Shown here piece by piece: positions 1-8,527 of a stretch of 55,604 bases of DNA. The translations under genes were made by a program, and so were the position numbers. Within the stretch, counting starts at the first letter, position 1. Each line of letters starts with the position of its first letter. The notes beneath the pieces were generated by a model. The model was not told where the DNA came from and made no database searches. It was given only the letters and a program-made list of their open reading frames with translations. The stretch is from Clostridia bacterium. Lineage in GTDB: Bacteria; Bacillota; Clostridia; Oscillospirales; Acutalibacteraceae. The stretch is taken from NCBI GenBank assembly GCA_017516485.1, contig JAFXCH010000003.1, positions 1-55,604 of the forward strand, in the 5' to 3' direction.

Positions 1-2
1 GA

Positions 3-428
3 ATCGGTGGTGTAGTACATACCCATTCAACAAACGCCACAGCCTTTGCGCAGGCACGCTCGCCTATTTCTGCCTACGGCACGACACACGCCGATTATTT
101 TTACGGCGATATTCCCTGCACGAGAGAGCTTACGGCGGCAGAAACAGCAAGATATTATGAAGAAAACACGGGCAGGGTTATTGTAGAAGCCTTCAAGCTT
201 ATTGACCCCGTTGCCGTGCCCGGCGTTGTTGTAGCCAATCACGGGCCGTTTGCCTGGGGCAAGGATGCCGCAGAAGCTGTACACAACGCAGTTGTTATGG
301 AAGAGGTTGCAAGAATGGCAATACTGATGAAATCAATAAATCCCAACAGCAGCCCTATTCCGAAATACATACTCGACAAGCACTATAACCGCAAGCACGG
401 TGAAAACGCATATTACGGACAAAAATAA
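3..428 (+). CDS. araD: L-ribulose-5-phosphate 4-epimerase, 3' part (5' end outside window)
   Basis: The reading frame is already open at the window edge and ends at 428, so only the C-terminal ~141 residues are present. It converts L-ribulose 5-phosphate to D-xylulose 5-phosphate, the last dedicated step of arabinose use, in the cytoplasm. The fragment opens with [17 protein letters not shown], which carries the HTHS metal-binding motif of class II aldolases/epimerases, followed by [15 protein letters not shown] and the conserved [11 protein letters not shown] stretch with a further metal-ligand histidine. The tail ends with [10 protein letters not shown], as in complete AraD proteins. araA follows 19 bases downstream on the same strand, which supports an arabinose operon. 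Confidence 0.93.
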   Translation: MGGVVHTHSTNATAFAQARSPISAYGTTHADYFYGDIPCTRELTAAETARYYEENTGRVIVEAFKLIDPVAVPGVVVANHGPFAWGKDAAEAVHNAVVMEEVARMAILMKSINPNSSPIPKYILDKHYNRKHGENAYYGQK

Positions 429-447
429 TCTGAAAGGAACAATTTAT

Positions 448-1893
448 ATGAGCAACGTTTGGTTTATTACAGGCAGTCAGCATCTCTACGGTGATGATGC
501 ACTCAGACAGGTTGCCGCAGATTCCGCAGTCATTGCCGAGCACCTCAACAGCAGAATCGGCGCAGAGGTTATCTGCACACCCGTTGTTACAACTGCATCC
601 GAAATTACCGATGTAATGAGAAAAGCAAATGCCGATGAAGAGTGTATCGGTGTTATTACGTGGATGCACACTTTCTCACCGTCAAAGATGTGGATTGACG
701 GACTTAAAACGATATCAAAGCCCATACTTCATTTCAGCACACAGTTCAACGAGGCACTCCCCTATTCTGAAATTGATATGGACTTTATGAATCTCAACCA
801 GTCTGCACACGGCGACCGTGAGCACAGCCACCTTTATGCACTTATGAGAAAAAGCCGCAAAGAGGTTGTCGGACATTGGCAGGATGAGGAAGCTATTAAA
901 GAAATCCGCACCTGGGTAAGTGCCGCAAAGGCATTTGCCGCAGGCAGCACGCTTCGTGTTGTACGTTTCGGCGACAATATGCGTGATGTTGCTGTTACGG
1001 AAGGCAACAAAGTAACAACACAGGCAAAGCTCGGCTGGAGTGTTGATTATTACGGAATCGGCGACCTTGTTGAAGAAATTGAAATGGTAACCGACGAAGA
1101 AGCTGATGCACTCGTTGAAGAATATAAATCCGCTTACTCCGTTGTTACCGATGACATTGCCGCAATCAAAGAGCAGGCTAAGTATGAAATTGCTCTTGAG
1201 CGTTTCCTTAAAAATACTGAAAGCACGGCATTCACGACTAATTTCCAGGACCTTCACGGACTCAAGCAGCTTCCCGGATTAAGTGCACAGCGGCTGATGG
1301 CCAAGGGCTACGGTTTCGGCGCAGAGGGTGACTGGAAAACCGCCGCTCTCACCCGTGCAATGAAAATTATGAGCGAAAACGATTCTACCGCCTTTATGGA
1401 GGACTATACCTATAACCTCACAAAGGGCAATGAAGCTATCCTCGGCGCTCATATGCTTGAGGTTTGCCCCACAATTGCCGAGGGTGAAATCAAGCTTGAC
1501 GTTCAGCCGCTCGGTATAGGCGGCAAGGAGCCGCCCGCAAGGCTGATTTTCAACGCTAAAGCCGGCGACGCAATATGTGTTTCACTTGTTGACCTTGGCA
1601 ACAGACTCAGACTTATCTGCGCAGAAGTTGAGTGCATATCAACTCCCGAGCAAATGCCCAAGCTCCCTGTTGCCAGCGCAATGTGGAAGCCTTATCCCGA
1701 TTTTAAAAACGGCGTAAAAGCTTGGCTTCTCGCCGGCGGTGCTCACCATTCCGTATTAAGCTACACTCTCACAAAAGAGCATATTATTGATTTTGCAAGA
1801 ATGGCAGGAATTGAATGTGTAGTAATCGGCAAGGACACCAATGTTTCCGATTTCGAATTAAAGCTTATGTTCGGCGATGCCGCTTGGAAATAA
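448..1893 (+). CDS. araA: L-arabinose isomerase
   Basis: Cytoplasmic enzyme that isomerises L-arabinose to L-ribulose, a Mn2+-dependent reaction. The start chosen is the ATG at 448, which follows a GAAAGGA ribosome site at 432-438; the frame stays open further upstream but overlaps araD. The 481-residue product has the family length. It begins MSNVWFITGSQHLYG and contains the conserved blocks KGYGFGAEGDWKTAA, GNEAILGAHMLEVCP and LAGGAHHSVLSY, which include the catalytic glutamates and the metal-binding histidines. It lies between araD and a GPH symporter gene that has its own promoter. No araB kinase gene is in view; it is presumably upstream of the window. Confidence 0.96.
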   Translation: MSNVWFITGSQHLYGDDALRQVAADSAVIAEHLNSRIGAEVICTPVVTTASEITDVMRKANADEECIGVITWMHTFSPSKMWIDGLKTISKPILHFSTQFNEALPYSEIDMDFMNLNQSAHGDREHSHLYALMRKSRKEVVGHWQDEEAIKEIRTWVSAAKAFAAGSTLRVVRFGDNMRDVAVTEGNKVTTQAKLGWSVDYYGIGDLVEEIEMVTDEEADALVEEYKSAYSVVTDDIAAIKEQAKYEIALERFLKNTESTAFTTNFQDLHGLKQLPGLSAQRLMAKGYGFGAEGDWKTAALTRAMKIMSENDSTAFMEDYTYNLTKGNEAILGAHMLEVCPTIAEGEIKLDVQPLGIGGKEPPARLIFNAKAGDAICVSLVDLGNRLRLICAEVECISTPEQMPKLPVASAMWKPYPDFKNGVKAWLLAGGAHHSVLSYTLTKEHIIDFARMAGIECVVIGKDTNVSDFELKLMFGDAAWK

Positions 1894-1929
1894 AAACGCT
1901 TAAATCTTCGACATTTACTAAATTTTACT

Positions 1930-1958
1930 TGCCAAAACCAACGCAATGTGATATGATT
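1930..1958 (+). promoter_or_regulatory. Candidate sigma-A promoter for the GPH symporter gene
   Basis: A TTGCCA -35 box near 1930 and a TATGAT -10 box near 1953-1958 are separated by about 17 bases. They precede the AAAGGAG ribosome site and ATG at 1988. Boundaries are good to about one base. Confidence 0.5.
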
Positions 1959-1987
1959 TAAATATTATGTGTAAAGGAGTGGCGCAG

Positions 1988-3535
1988 ATGTCAGCTGAAA
2001 ACGCAGCAGTTTCTACCACAAATGAAGCTCAGAAGACTCTGAACAGGCGCTATGTCGGCACGAAGGAAACCTTTGCCTACATACTTGACGACATAGCACA
2101 AAGCTTTAACATCGGCAAATACGACGACGTTTTTAAGATGAATATTCTTAAAATCGACCTCGTTCTGCAGTCGGTTACCAACGGCGTAATCGGTGTATGG
2201 GATATTATCAACGATATGTTCCTTGCAGCCATTGTCGATAAAACCCGTACCCGTTGGGGTAAATTCAAGCCCTGGCTTGTTGTTTACGCTATCCCCGGTG
2301 TTTTCCTCACTGTTCTTTACTGGGCGTTGCCTATCTTTATGGGCACGCAGGGTATCGGTTCCAACATTCCGAGGTTTGCCGTTTATCTTGTATTGCAGAT
2401 TTTCTCAAACCTTGCAAGTTCACTTATTTCAATCGTCCGCCAGGGTATGACTACAACAATCACACCAAACATTGTTGACAGAACGAGACTTATTACCCAG
2501 GCTAACCTTCTTTCCGGCTTCGTTGAGAAGGCACCCGAAATTCTTATGGGTCTGCTTATTGATATTTATATCAACAGCCCCAAGAACCAGGCTCTCGAAA
2601 TCACCAACAATACGCTCTATCAGGCCGGATACAACAAAATGTTCGTTCTCGGCGGTGTAATCACGGCCGTTGTTGCAGGTCTTTTCGCTCTGTTCTATGC
2701 TTTTGTTGCTAAAGAAAGAGTTATGCAGACAGTCGAGCGTCCCAGCGTATTCAGCGGTGTCAAGTCCGTTATTACCAACAAGCCTCTTCTGCTTATCACG
2801 CTTTCCGAGTTCCTTGGCGCATTCAGCCTTAACTCCGGTACAAACCTTTACTACATCAACGTTCTTAACCTTGCTTCAATGTCTACAATCGTTGGTATTC
2901 CCGGCGCAGTTGTTTCCCCCATCTCCTACTCGTACGTTCCCTGGGCACGCTCCAAGTTCTCGACCAAGGCTCTGTGGATTGCAGGCTCTCACGTTGACAG
3001 CGTGCTGATGCTCGGCGTATTCGCAGCCGGTGAACTTATCAACGTCGGCGGCAAAAAGGGTTACGAGAACCTTGCTGTTATGATTCCGTCGTTTATGCTT
3101 CGTGAAACCATCTGGATGTTCTTCTGGGGTATCAGAAAGGTTATTCCCGAGGAAATGAGAAACGAAGCTATCGACTACGGCGAGTGGAAGAACGGCTTCC
3201 GTTCCGAGGGTATGACGGGCGTTGCTAAGGGTCTTGTCACCAAGATGGTAGGTACCGTAAAGAACTTCGTTCAGCCTCTTCTTCTCAAGCAGTTCGGCTA
3301 CAACCCCAACGCAACTCAGGGCAACCAGACGGTCCGTGCACGCCACGCTCTTTTCTGGATGTGTACTCTCCTTCCCGTTGTTACCGGTATCCTCAGCATC
3401 GTTCCCCAGCTCTTCTACGACCTTCAGGGTGAAAAGAAGGACAAGATGTATGCAGAGCTTTACGAACGCCGTAAGCTTATGCAGAATGATGTTGACCTTG
3501 CAAATGAAACAATCAATGCACCCGAAAACAACTGA
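1988..3535 (+). CDS. GPH-family sugar:cation symporter (MFS_2 type)
   Basis: Integral membrane transporter of the glycoside-pentoside-hexuronide:cation symporter family (melibiose-carrier relatives), 515 residues. The start is the ATG at 1988, placed seven bases after AAAGGAGT; an ATG at 1967 lies upstream of that ribosome site and is less likely. The N-terminal half has the family signature VWDIINDMFLAAIVDKTRTR (loop between helices 2 and 3: D, then R-T-R-W-G-K-F-K-P-W). Many hydrophobic helices follow, and the C-terminal cytoplasmic block AIDYGEWKNGFRSEG is typical of the family. The position after araD-araA suggests pentose or arabinoside uptake, but the substrate cannot be read from the sequence. 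A terminator follows at 3548. Confidence 0.88.
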   Translation: MSAENAAVSTTNEAQKTLNRRYVGTKETFAYILDDIAQSFNIGKYDDVFKMNILKIDLVLQSVTNGVIGVWDIINDMFLAAIVDKTRTRWGKFKPWLVVYAIPGVFLTVLYWALPIFMGTQGIGSNIPRFAVYLVLQIFSNLASSLISIVRQGMTTTITPNIVDRTRLITQANLLSGFVEKAPEILMGLLIDIYINSPKNQALEITNNTLYQAGYNKMFVLGGVITAVVAGLFALFYAFVAKERVMQTVERPSVFSGVKSVITNKPLLLITLSEFLGAFSLNSGTNLYYINVLNLASMSTIVGIPGAVVSPISYSYVPWARSKFSTKALWIAGSHVDSVLMLGVFAAGELINVGGKKGYENLAVMIPSFMLRETIWMFFWGIRKVIPEEMRNEAIDYGEWKNGFRSEGMTGVAKGLVTKMVGTVKNFVQPLLLKQFGYNPNATQGNQTVRARHALFWMCTLLPVVTGILSIVPQLFYDLQGEKKDKMYAELYERRKLMQNDVDLANETINAPENN

Positions 3536-3547
3536 TAATCTCTTCTT

Positions 3548-3578
3548 TGACCCGGCTTTACAGTCGGGTCATTTTTTA
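3548..3578 (+). terminator. Rho-independent terminator after the GPH symporter gene
   Basis: TGACCCG and CGGGTCA form a seven-base-pair stem around a ten-base loop, followed by ATTTTTTAT. It separates the symporter gene from the ABC operon, so the ABC gene must start downstream. Confidence 0.8.
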
Positions 3579-3613
3579 TGCGAAAAATATTTCAAAAACT
3601 TTTCCGAAGGTTA

Positions 3614-3644
3614 TTGACATTAATATAAAATACTGCAATAATAT
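3614..3644 (+). promoter_or_regulatory. Candidate promoter of the ABC-DUF1854-DarA operon
   Basis: A consensus TTGACA at 3614-3619 is followed 17-19 bases later by an AATAATAT -10 region at 3637-3644. The predicted transcript start near 3650 fits a translation start near 3667. Confidence 0.6.
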
Positions 3645-3666
3645 GCGCGAAAGATATAAAAACGGG

Positions 3667-5934
3667 GTGATTAAAACGGAAAACAAGACCTTACTCACAA
3701 ACAAACCGATACCTCCCGAGCTTGAAGCAAGAGCAAACGAACTGCTTTGCGGTGCAATGCCGCTTATGGCTGTTGTCGGCGACCTGAAGCTCAGCGGAAG
3801 ATACGGCAGCGGAGCCATTCTTGTTTGTGCCGACAGACTTATCGCCGTTTCAAAAGAGCTTGAAACGGACGGCTTAATGCTTCTGTTTGAAGACATTGAC
3901 GAAGCAAGTGTCAAAAGGCTGTACGGTAACGCAGTTTTCAGGGTAAAAACAAGCGAAGGCAAAGTTATGGATTTGCTTCGCTTTACCTACTCGACAACTG
4001 ACCTTTGCGATGCTGTTTCCGAATTTATTATCAAGGTCAAAGAAGGCGCAGATATTGACGAACAGCTTCGTGTTGTTGAAAACACGTACCAGAATCTTCG
4101 CTCCTTCTGCCCCAAATGCGGCAGAAAGCTCGCCTCCCCCCATGCCGATTGTATGAACTGTAAGGGCAAGGGCAAGATGTTTGAGGTGCTTTTCGGCTAT
4201 ATTAAGCCGTATATCAAGCGTCTTAGCGTAAGTATTGTTCTGTCAATTCTTACAACCGCTATGGCTCTCGTTCCTCCGTACATAACAAAGATGATGGTTG
4301 ACGACATCATCCCGAACAAAAATCAACAGATGCTGCTCGTAACAATTGCAGCGCTGATGGGCGTTTATCTTCTGCAATACGGTCTCGGTGCACTCAGAGC
4401 CTATCTTTTAAGAATCACGGGCGATATGATTATCGTTGACCTGAAAAAGGATATCTACGCAAAAGCGCAGTATCTGCCGATGAAGTTTTACGACAAAACC
4501 TCAACCGGCTCAATTATCAACAGAATCAACAGCGATACTACACAGCTTCAGAACTTTATGCTTCGCATTACGCAGGAAGCCGTCGTTCAGTTCTTTATGA
4601 TGATAGGCATTATCGTTATAATGCTTGTTATGAACTGGCGCCTTGCTCTCGTTTCGCTGATTCCCGTACCTGTTGTTGCACTTCTCAGCCGTTATTTCGG
4701 CAGGAAGCTTTCTCCTATGTACCGCAGACTGTGGAGAAGGTCAAGCTCAATTTCTACTATCCTCACCGACACAATTCCGAGTATCAGGGTTGTCAAATCG
4801 TTCACAAGTGAGGAACGTACAATCAAAAAGTTCGGCAGATATATGGACGACTGGATGAACGAAGACAAGCGTGCCGCAAAAACAGCCAGTATCTTCCCCA
4901 ACGCCATCACCTTCTTCGTTACCTGCGGTTCAATCCTTATCTGGTTTGTCGGCGGTAAGTATGTTATTGACGGCACGGGAGACCTCACTCTCGGTGTTCT
5001 TGTTTCATTTATTTCCTACGCAAGTATGTTCTATAATCCGGTTAACTTCTTTGCAAGCCTTAGTGACAGCTATCAGAACGCACTTGCTTCAACGGAGAAG
5101 ATACTTGATATTATCAATGCCGAACCCGAACACAACTTCGGCAAGGGCGATGCACCCAAATTCCTTGAAGGCAAGGTTGAATTCAAGAACGTCAACTTTT
5201 CCTTTGACCGTTCAAAGAAAATACTCAATAACGTCAGCTTCGTAATTCAACCCGGCGAAACTGTAGGTATCGTAGGTACAACAGGCTCGGGTAAGTCAAC
5301 CCTTATCAACCTGCTTATGCGCTTCTACGATGATTACGAGGGCGAAATTCTTATTGACGACATCAACATAAAAGACATTGATATGGAATTCTTCCGTTCG
5401 AGAATCGGTTACGTTCAGCAGGAGCCGCTGATGTTCCGTGATACGATTTTCAACAACATCTCCTATTCAATGCCCGGTGCTCACGTTGACCAGGTACTCA
5501 ATGCGGCTGACGTCGCAAACGCACACACCTTTATCTCCCGTCTTCCCGATGCGTATGACACTACGCTCGGTGAACGCGGTGTCGGCCTTTCCGGCGGTGA
5601 AAAGCAGAGGCTTTCAATTGCACGTGCTGTTCTCAAAAACCCGAATCTTATGATTTTTGACGAAGCAACATCCGCTGTTGACTCCGAAACGGAAAAGCTC
5701 ATACAGGACGCCATCGACCAGGTTATCAGAGGCAGAACAACGTTTATGATAGCTCACCGACTTTCAACGCTCAGAAAAGCCAACAGAATTCTCGTTGTTG
5801 ACAAGGGCAGAATTATCGAAAACGGCTCGCACGACGAGCTTATGGCACTTAAGGGCAAGTATTACAAGCTGATTCAGATTCAGTCGATGTCCGAAAAGGT
5901 TGCGGCTGACAAGGCTGCCGAAAACTTTGAATAA
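3667..5934 (+). CDS. ABC exporter with N-terminal regulatory domain and zinc ribbon (DUF1854-associated type)
   Basis: Fused ABC exporter of about 755 residues. The start is uncertain: the GTG at 3667 is the first start codon after the predicted transcript start, but GGGGTGATT at 3664-3672 itself resembles a ribosome site and no ATG follows it at the right spacing. Numbering from that GTG: residues ~15-135 form a compact beta-rich domain reminiscent of a PH-like fold; residues 148-165 are a zinc ribbon (CPKC at 148-151, CMNC at 162-165); ~175-480 are the six-helix export domain; the C-terminus is the ATPase with Walker A GTTGSGKST, signature LSGGEKQRLS and Walker B LMIFDEATSAVD. The DUF1854 gene 16 bases downstream matches the known pairing of such transporters with DUF1854, known for example from cyanophycin-associated clusters. 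The substrate is unknown. Confidence 0.85.
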   Translation: MIKTENKTLLTNKPIPPELEARANELLCGAMPLMAVVGDLKLSGRYGSGAILVCADRLIAVSKELETDGLMLLFEDIDEASVKRLYGNAVFRVKTSEGKVMDLLRFTYSTTDLCDAVSEFIIKVKEGADIDEQLRVVENTYQNLRSFCPKCGRKLASPHADCMNCKGKGKMFEVLFGYIKPYIKRLSVSIVLSILTTAMALVPPYITKMMVDDIIPNKNQQMLLVTIAALMGVYLLQYGLGALRAYLLRITGDMIIVDLKKDIYAKAQYLPMKFYDKTSTGSIINRINSDTTQLQNFMLRITQEAVVQFFMMIGIIVIMLVMNWRLALVSLIPVPVVALLSRYFGRKLSPMYRRLWRRSSSISTILTDTIPSIRVVKSFTSEERTIKKFGRYMDDWMNEDKRAAKTASIFPNAITFFVTCGSILIWFVGGKYVIDGTGDLTLGVLVSFISYASMFYNPVNFFASLSDSYQNALASTEKILDIINAEPEHNFGKGDAPKFLEGKVEFKNVNFSFDRSKKILNNVSFVIQPGETVGIVGTTGSGKSTLINLLMRFYDDYEGEILIDDINIKDIDMEFFRSRIGYVQQEPLMFRDTIFNNISYSMPGAHVDQVLNAADVANAHTFISRLPDAYDTTLGERGVGLSGGEKQRLSIARAVLKNPNLMIFDEATSAVDSETEKLIQDAIDQVIRGRTTFMIAHRLSTLRKANRILVVDKGRIIENGSHDELMALKGKYYKLIQIQSMSEKVAADKAAENFE

Positions 5935-5950
5935 GGAGGAGACGTGACTT

Positions 5951-6439
5951 ATGGCAAGAACTTTTGTTGACCCCAATGCCGTTCGTTTTACGGTAAACGA
6001 TAAGATTTACGTTGACGCAGAGCTTTACACGGGCGAAAAATTCACAATGCTTGAGCCGCATCGCCTCTTCCCTGTCAGCGGTCTTATGAAGTATATATCC
6101 CTTCTTGATGAAGAAGGCAATGAACAGATGATAATCCGAGACCTTGAGCAGCTTATGCCGGAATCAAAAGAGGTTATATTAAACTGCTTAAACGAGCGTT
6201 ATATGATTCCGAAAATAACACGCCTTATTAAAAGAACTGAAAAGTTTAAGATTTGGATGTGGACTGTTGATACCGACAGAGGCGAATACACCTTTGAGAT
6301 TATCAACAGCTATCAATCAATCAAAATTCTTTACGACGGCAGAATACTTATCAAGGACGGCAACGACAACCGCTACGAGATACCCGACCTTTATGCACTT
6401 GATAAACGCAGCATAAAGCTCATTCTGCCCGATGTCTGA
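5951..6439 (+). CDS. DUF1854 family protein, ABC-exporter partner
   Basis: A 162-residue soluble protein that I place in the DUF1854 family from its overall pattern: an N-terminal LFPVSGLMKYISLLDEEGNE region, DLEQLMPESKEVI, and a basic/aromatic segment where IPKI is followed by a helix and WMWTVDTDRGEYTFEI. It starts at ATG 5951 behind AAGGAGGAG. DUF1854 proteins are known as partners of ABC exporters carrying extra N-terminal domains, and that gene is immediately upstream. Their molecular role is not established. Tight spacing on both sides places it in one operon with the exporter and the c-di-AMP receptor gene. No signal peptide or membrane helix is visible. Confidence 0.75.
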   Translation: MARTFVDPNAVRFTVNDKIYVDAELYTGEKFTMLEPHRLFPVSGLMKYISLLDEEGNEQMIIRDLEQLMPESKEVILNCLNERYMIPKITRLIKRTEKFKIWMWTVDTDRGEYTFEIINSYQSIKILYDGRILIKDGNDNRYEIPDLYALDKRSIKLILPDV

Positions 6440-6466
6440 TTAATAATTATACGAGGAGAATATATA

Positions 6467-6793
6467 ATGAAACTTATAATTGCAATTGTAAATAACGATG
6501 ACAGCGCCGTAGTTTCCTCCGCACTTACAAGCGAAAACTTTATTGTTACAAAGCTTTCTACTACCGGCGGCTTTCTTATGGTAGGTAACACAACATTCCT
6601 CATCGGCGCTAATGATGATGAAGTACCGAGAGTTAAGGAAATTATCAAGAAATATTCACAGACAAGAACAGCTTCAACACATTCTACCGCTTCCTTCGGC
6701 AGAGACCTCAACAACAACGATATGCCGAGTGAGGTCAAGGTAGGCGGTGCAACTGTATTTGTTCTTGACGTAAACAGTATGGATAAGTATTGA
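6467..6793 (+). CDS. darA: Cyclic-di-AMP receptor, PII-like (DarA/PstA family)
   Basis: A 108-residue PII-like protein. DarA (PstA) forms a trimer and binds c-di-AMP between subunits; its downstream targets remain unclear. The sequence has the typical opening MKLIIAIVNNDD, the loop TGGFLMVGNTTFLIG (family GGFL...GNTTFLIG nucleotide-binding element), and the C-terminal GGATVFVLDV strand. The length equals that of the family. The ATG at 6467 follows CGAGGAG. It is the last gene of the operon with the ABC exporter and DUF1854 protein and is followed directly by a terminator. In Bacillus the gene stands in another context, so the linkage here may point to c-di-AMP control of the exporter (inference). 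Confidence 0.9.
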   Translation: MKLIIAIVNNDDSAVVSSALTSENFIVTKLSTTGGFLMVGNTTFLIGANDDEVPRVKEIIKKYSQTRTASTHSTASFGRDLNNNDMPSEVKVGGATVFVLDVNSMDKY

Positions 6794-6800
6794 TTTAAGC

Positions 6801-6830
6801 GAGGAGTCGAAAGACTCCTCTTTTTATTTT
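6801..6830 (+). terminator. Rho-independent terminator of the ABC-DUF1854-DarA operon
   Basis: GAGGAGTC and GACTCCTC form a perfect eight-base-pair stem with a GAAA tetraloop, followed by TTTTTATTTT. Confidence 0.92.
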
Positions 6831-6849
6831 AATATAATACTTGTTTTTA

Positions 6850-6878
6850 TTGATTTTTTTATACTTTTGTGTTAACAT
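6850..6878 (+). promoter_or_regulatory. Candidate promoter for the ceramidase-like gene
   Basis: TTGATT at 6850-6855 and TAACAT at 6873-6878 are 17 bases apart, just upstream of the AAAGGTGG ribosome site. The whole 6831-6890 stretch is AT-rich. Confidence 0.45.
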
Positions 6879-6905
6879 ATTACGGTACAGAAAGGTGGTT
6901 AAAAA

Positions 6906-8492
6906 ATGAAAAAACGTTTAATCGCAATCATCCTCAGTGTTGCTATGATTTTCTCGGCAACATCACTCCCCGTTCTCGCTGCAGATGAATTTACTGCATC
7001 GGAAATCTCACTCAATACATTCGGTGAAAAAGCTCTACAGGGCATAGTCGGCGTAATTGCCGCACTTATCAAAGCACCCAATAAGTGGCTCAGCGAAGAT
7101 AAGTTCTTTGAAACAACAGAGCTTTACGACACCAAGACCGAATTCGTTGACGAAGCACAGGCGGAATACTGGTCACTCGGCTATGCAAGCGACTCACTCC
7201 AGACCGGTAACGAGCTTGAGTGCTATGTAGGCGGCAGCCTTGCAGTAACCAAAAAGCTTGCAACTGCAGTATACGACGACCAGAGAGTCAGAACCGTTGC
7301 AATTTCCGACGGCAGAGGCATCCATGTTTTCGTTGCTCTTGACTGCTTCGGCTTTGCTTCCTCCGAGGTTTACAAGGTAAGAGATATGCTTGCTGACTTT
7401 GCAGAAGAAAATAACGTTGTCAGCATCAACATTTCTTCCCTTCATCAGCACAGCTGTGTTGATACCTTCGGTATGAACGGCGACCTTGTCGGTGCGCTCT
7501 TCCTCAGCCCCGTCAGAAATATCCTCGGTATTGAAAACCCCAGCGGTCAGAACGAGGCATTTATGAATAACCTCTACGCAAAGGTTATCGGTACAGTTAA
7601 AGATGCCGTTAAGAGCATGACAGAAGGCGAACTCTACTACGGTAGCGTAGATATTTCCGAATACATCCGTGACAAGCGTGACCCGCAGGTTATTGACCCC
7701 AACCTCAACCGCTTCCGTTTCGTTCCCAACGACGGCAGTAAGGAAACCTGGATTGTTAACCTTGCTATCCACACAGTAGGTCTCGGTGCAGGCGGTACAA
7801 AGGTATCTGCCGACTATCCCTACTATATGGAAAAATATATCAACGAAAAAGCCTGCGCTAACTTTATGATGATTCAGGGCGCTGAGCTTGCTATCACCTC
7901 CGAATACGGCGAAGACCTTGTTGCTGATGAAGAAATCCTTAATCAGTATAACGACGAGGGCTACGCAAGACTTGCAACGTACGGCTGTATTCTCGGCGAA
8001 TTCGCCTGCTCCGTACAGGACAGCAAGAAGATTGACCCCATTATCAACTACGCTACAAGCACCTACCTCATTCCCACAGAAAACCAGATTCTTATCCTCG
8101 CAGGTAAGGGCGGTCTTCTTACAAACACGGTTGTAAAGACAGGCCTTTGGAAGTACAGCGTTGTTTCCGAGGTTGGTTATATGGAGCTTGGCAAGGATAT
8201 AGCCGTTGTTATCGCAGGCGGTGAGCTTGCTCCCGAAATTGCTTTCGGCGGTGCAACAACAGCGGAAGAATCCTGGAGCGGTGAAGAATGGACATTCGAG
8301 CCCATCAAGGATAACGTAAACGGCAGAACACTTGTAGTATTCGGTATCACAAACGACCAGACGGGCTATATGCTTACCGATAACAGCTGGCGCTCCTTCC
8401 TTTGTGAGAACGAAGAAATCGTTACTCCTGGCCCGCAGGCAGGCTCCGCATTTGCAACTGCCTTCTACAGCCTTCTTGATTCAGTCAGATAA
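6906..8492 (+). CDS. Secreted neutral/alkaline ceramidase-like hydrolase
   Basis: A 528-residue exported protein. Residues 1-26 are a classical signal peptide (MKKRLIAIILSVAMIF, cleavage around VLAA/D). The catalytic region resembles the N-terminal domain of neutral/alkaline ceramidases: NISSLHQHSCVDTFG at ~175-189 corresponds to the zinc-binding THTHSGPGG block (H180, H182 visible), and AIHTVGLGAGG followed by VSADYPYYM corresponds to the HPTSLG...SGDYPGY block. Ceramidases hydrolyse the amide bond of ceramide to sphingosine and fatty acid. The canonical motifs are altered (SLHQHSCV rather than THTHSGP), so a different amide or ester substrate is possible. No membrane anchor or sortase motif is seen. 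ackA follows 35 bases downstream, perhaps by chance. Confidence 0.6.
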   Translation: MKKRLIAIILSVAMIFSATSLPVLAADEFTASEISLNTFGEKALQGIVGVIAALIKAPNKWLSEDKFFETTELYDTKTEFVDEAQAEYWSLGYASDSLQTGNELECYVGGSLAVTKKLATAVYDDQRVRTVAISDGRGIHVFVALDCFGFASSEVYKVRDMLADFAEENNVVSINISSLHQHSCVDTFGMNGDLVGALFLSPVRNILGIENPSGQNEAFMNNLYAKVIGTVKDAVKSMTEGELYYGSVDISEYIRDKRDPQVIDPNLNRFRFVPNDGSKETWIVNLAIHTVGLGAGGTKVSADYPYYMEKYINEKACANFMMIQGAELAITSEYGEDLVADEEILNQYNDEGYARLATYGCILGEFACSVQDSKKIDPIINYATSTYLIPTENQILILAGKGGLLTNTVVKTGLWKYSVVSEVGYMELGKDIAVVIAGGELAPEIAFGGATTAEESWSGEEWTFEPIKDNVNGRTLVVFGITNDQTGYMLTDNSWRSFLCENEEIVTPGPQAGSAFATAFYSLLDSVR

Positions 8493-8527
8493 AAATTAAT
8501 GTTTATATATTCCGGAGGAAAAATTAA

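Noticed and set aside
715-1257. Long open frame on the minus strand inside araA
   Set aside because: It is antisense to a full-length arabinose isomerase, has no ribosome site and encodes no recognisable domain; it is a shadow of codon bias.
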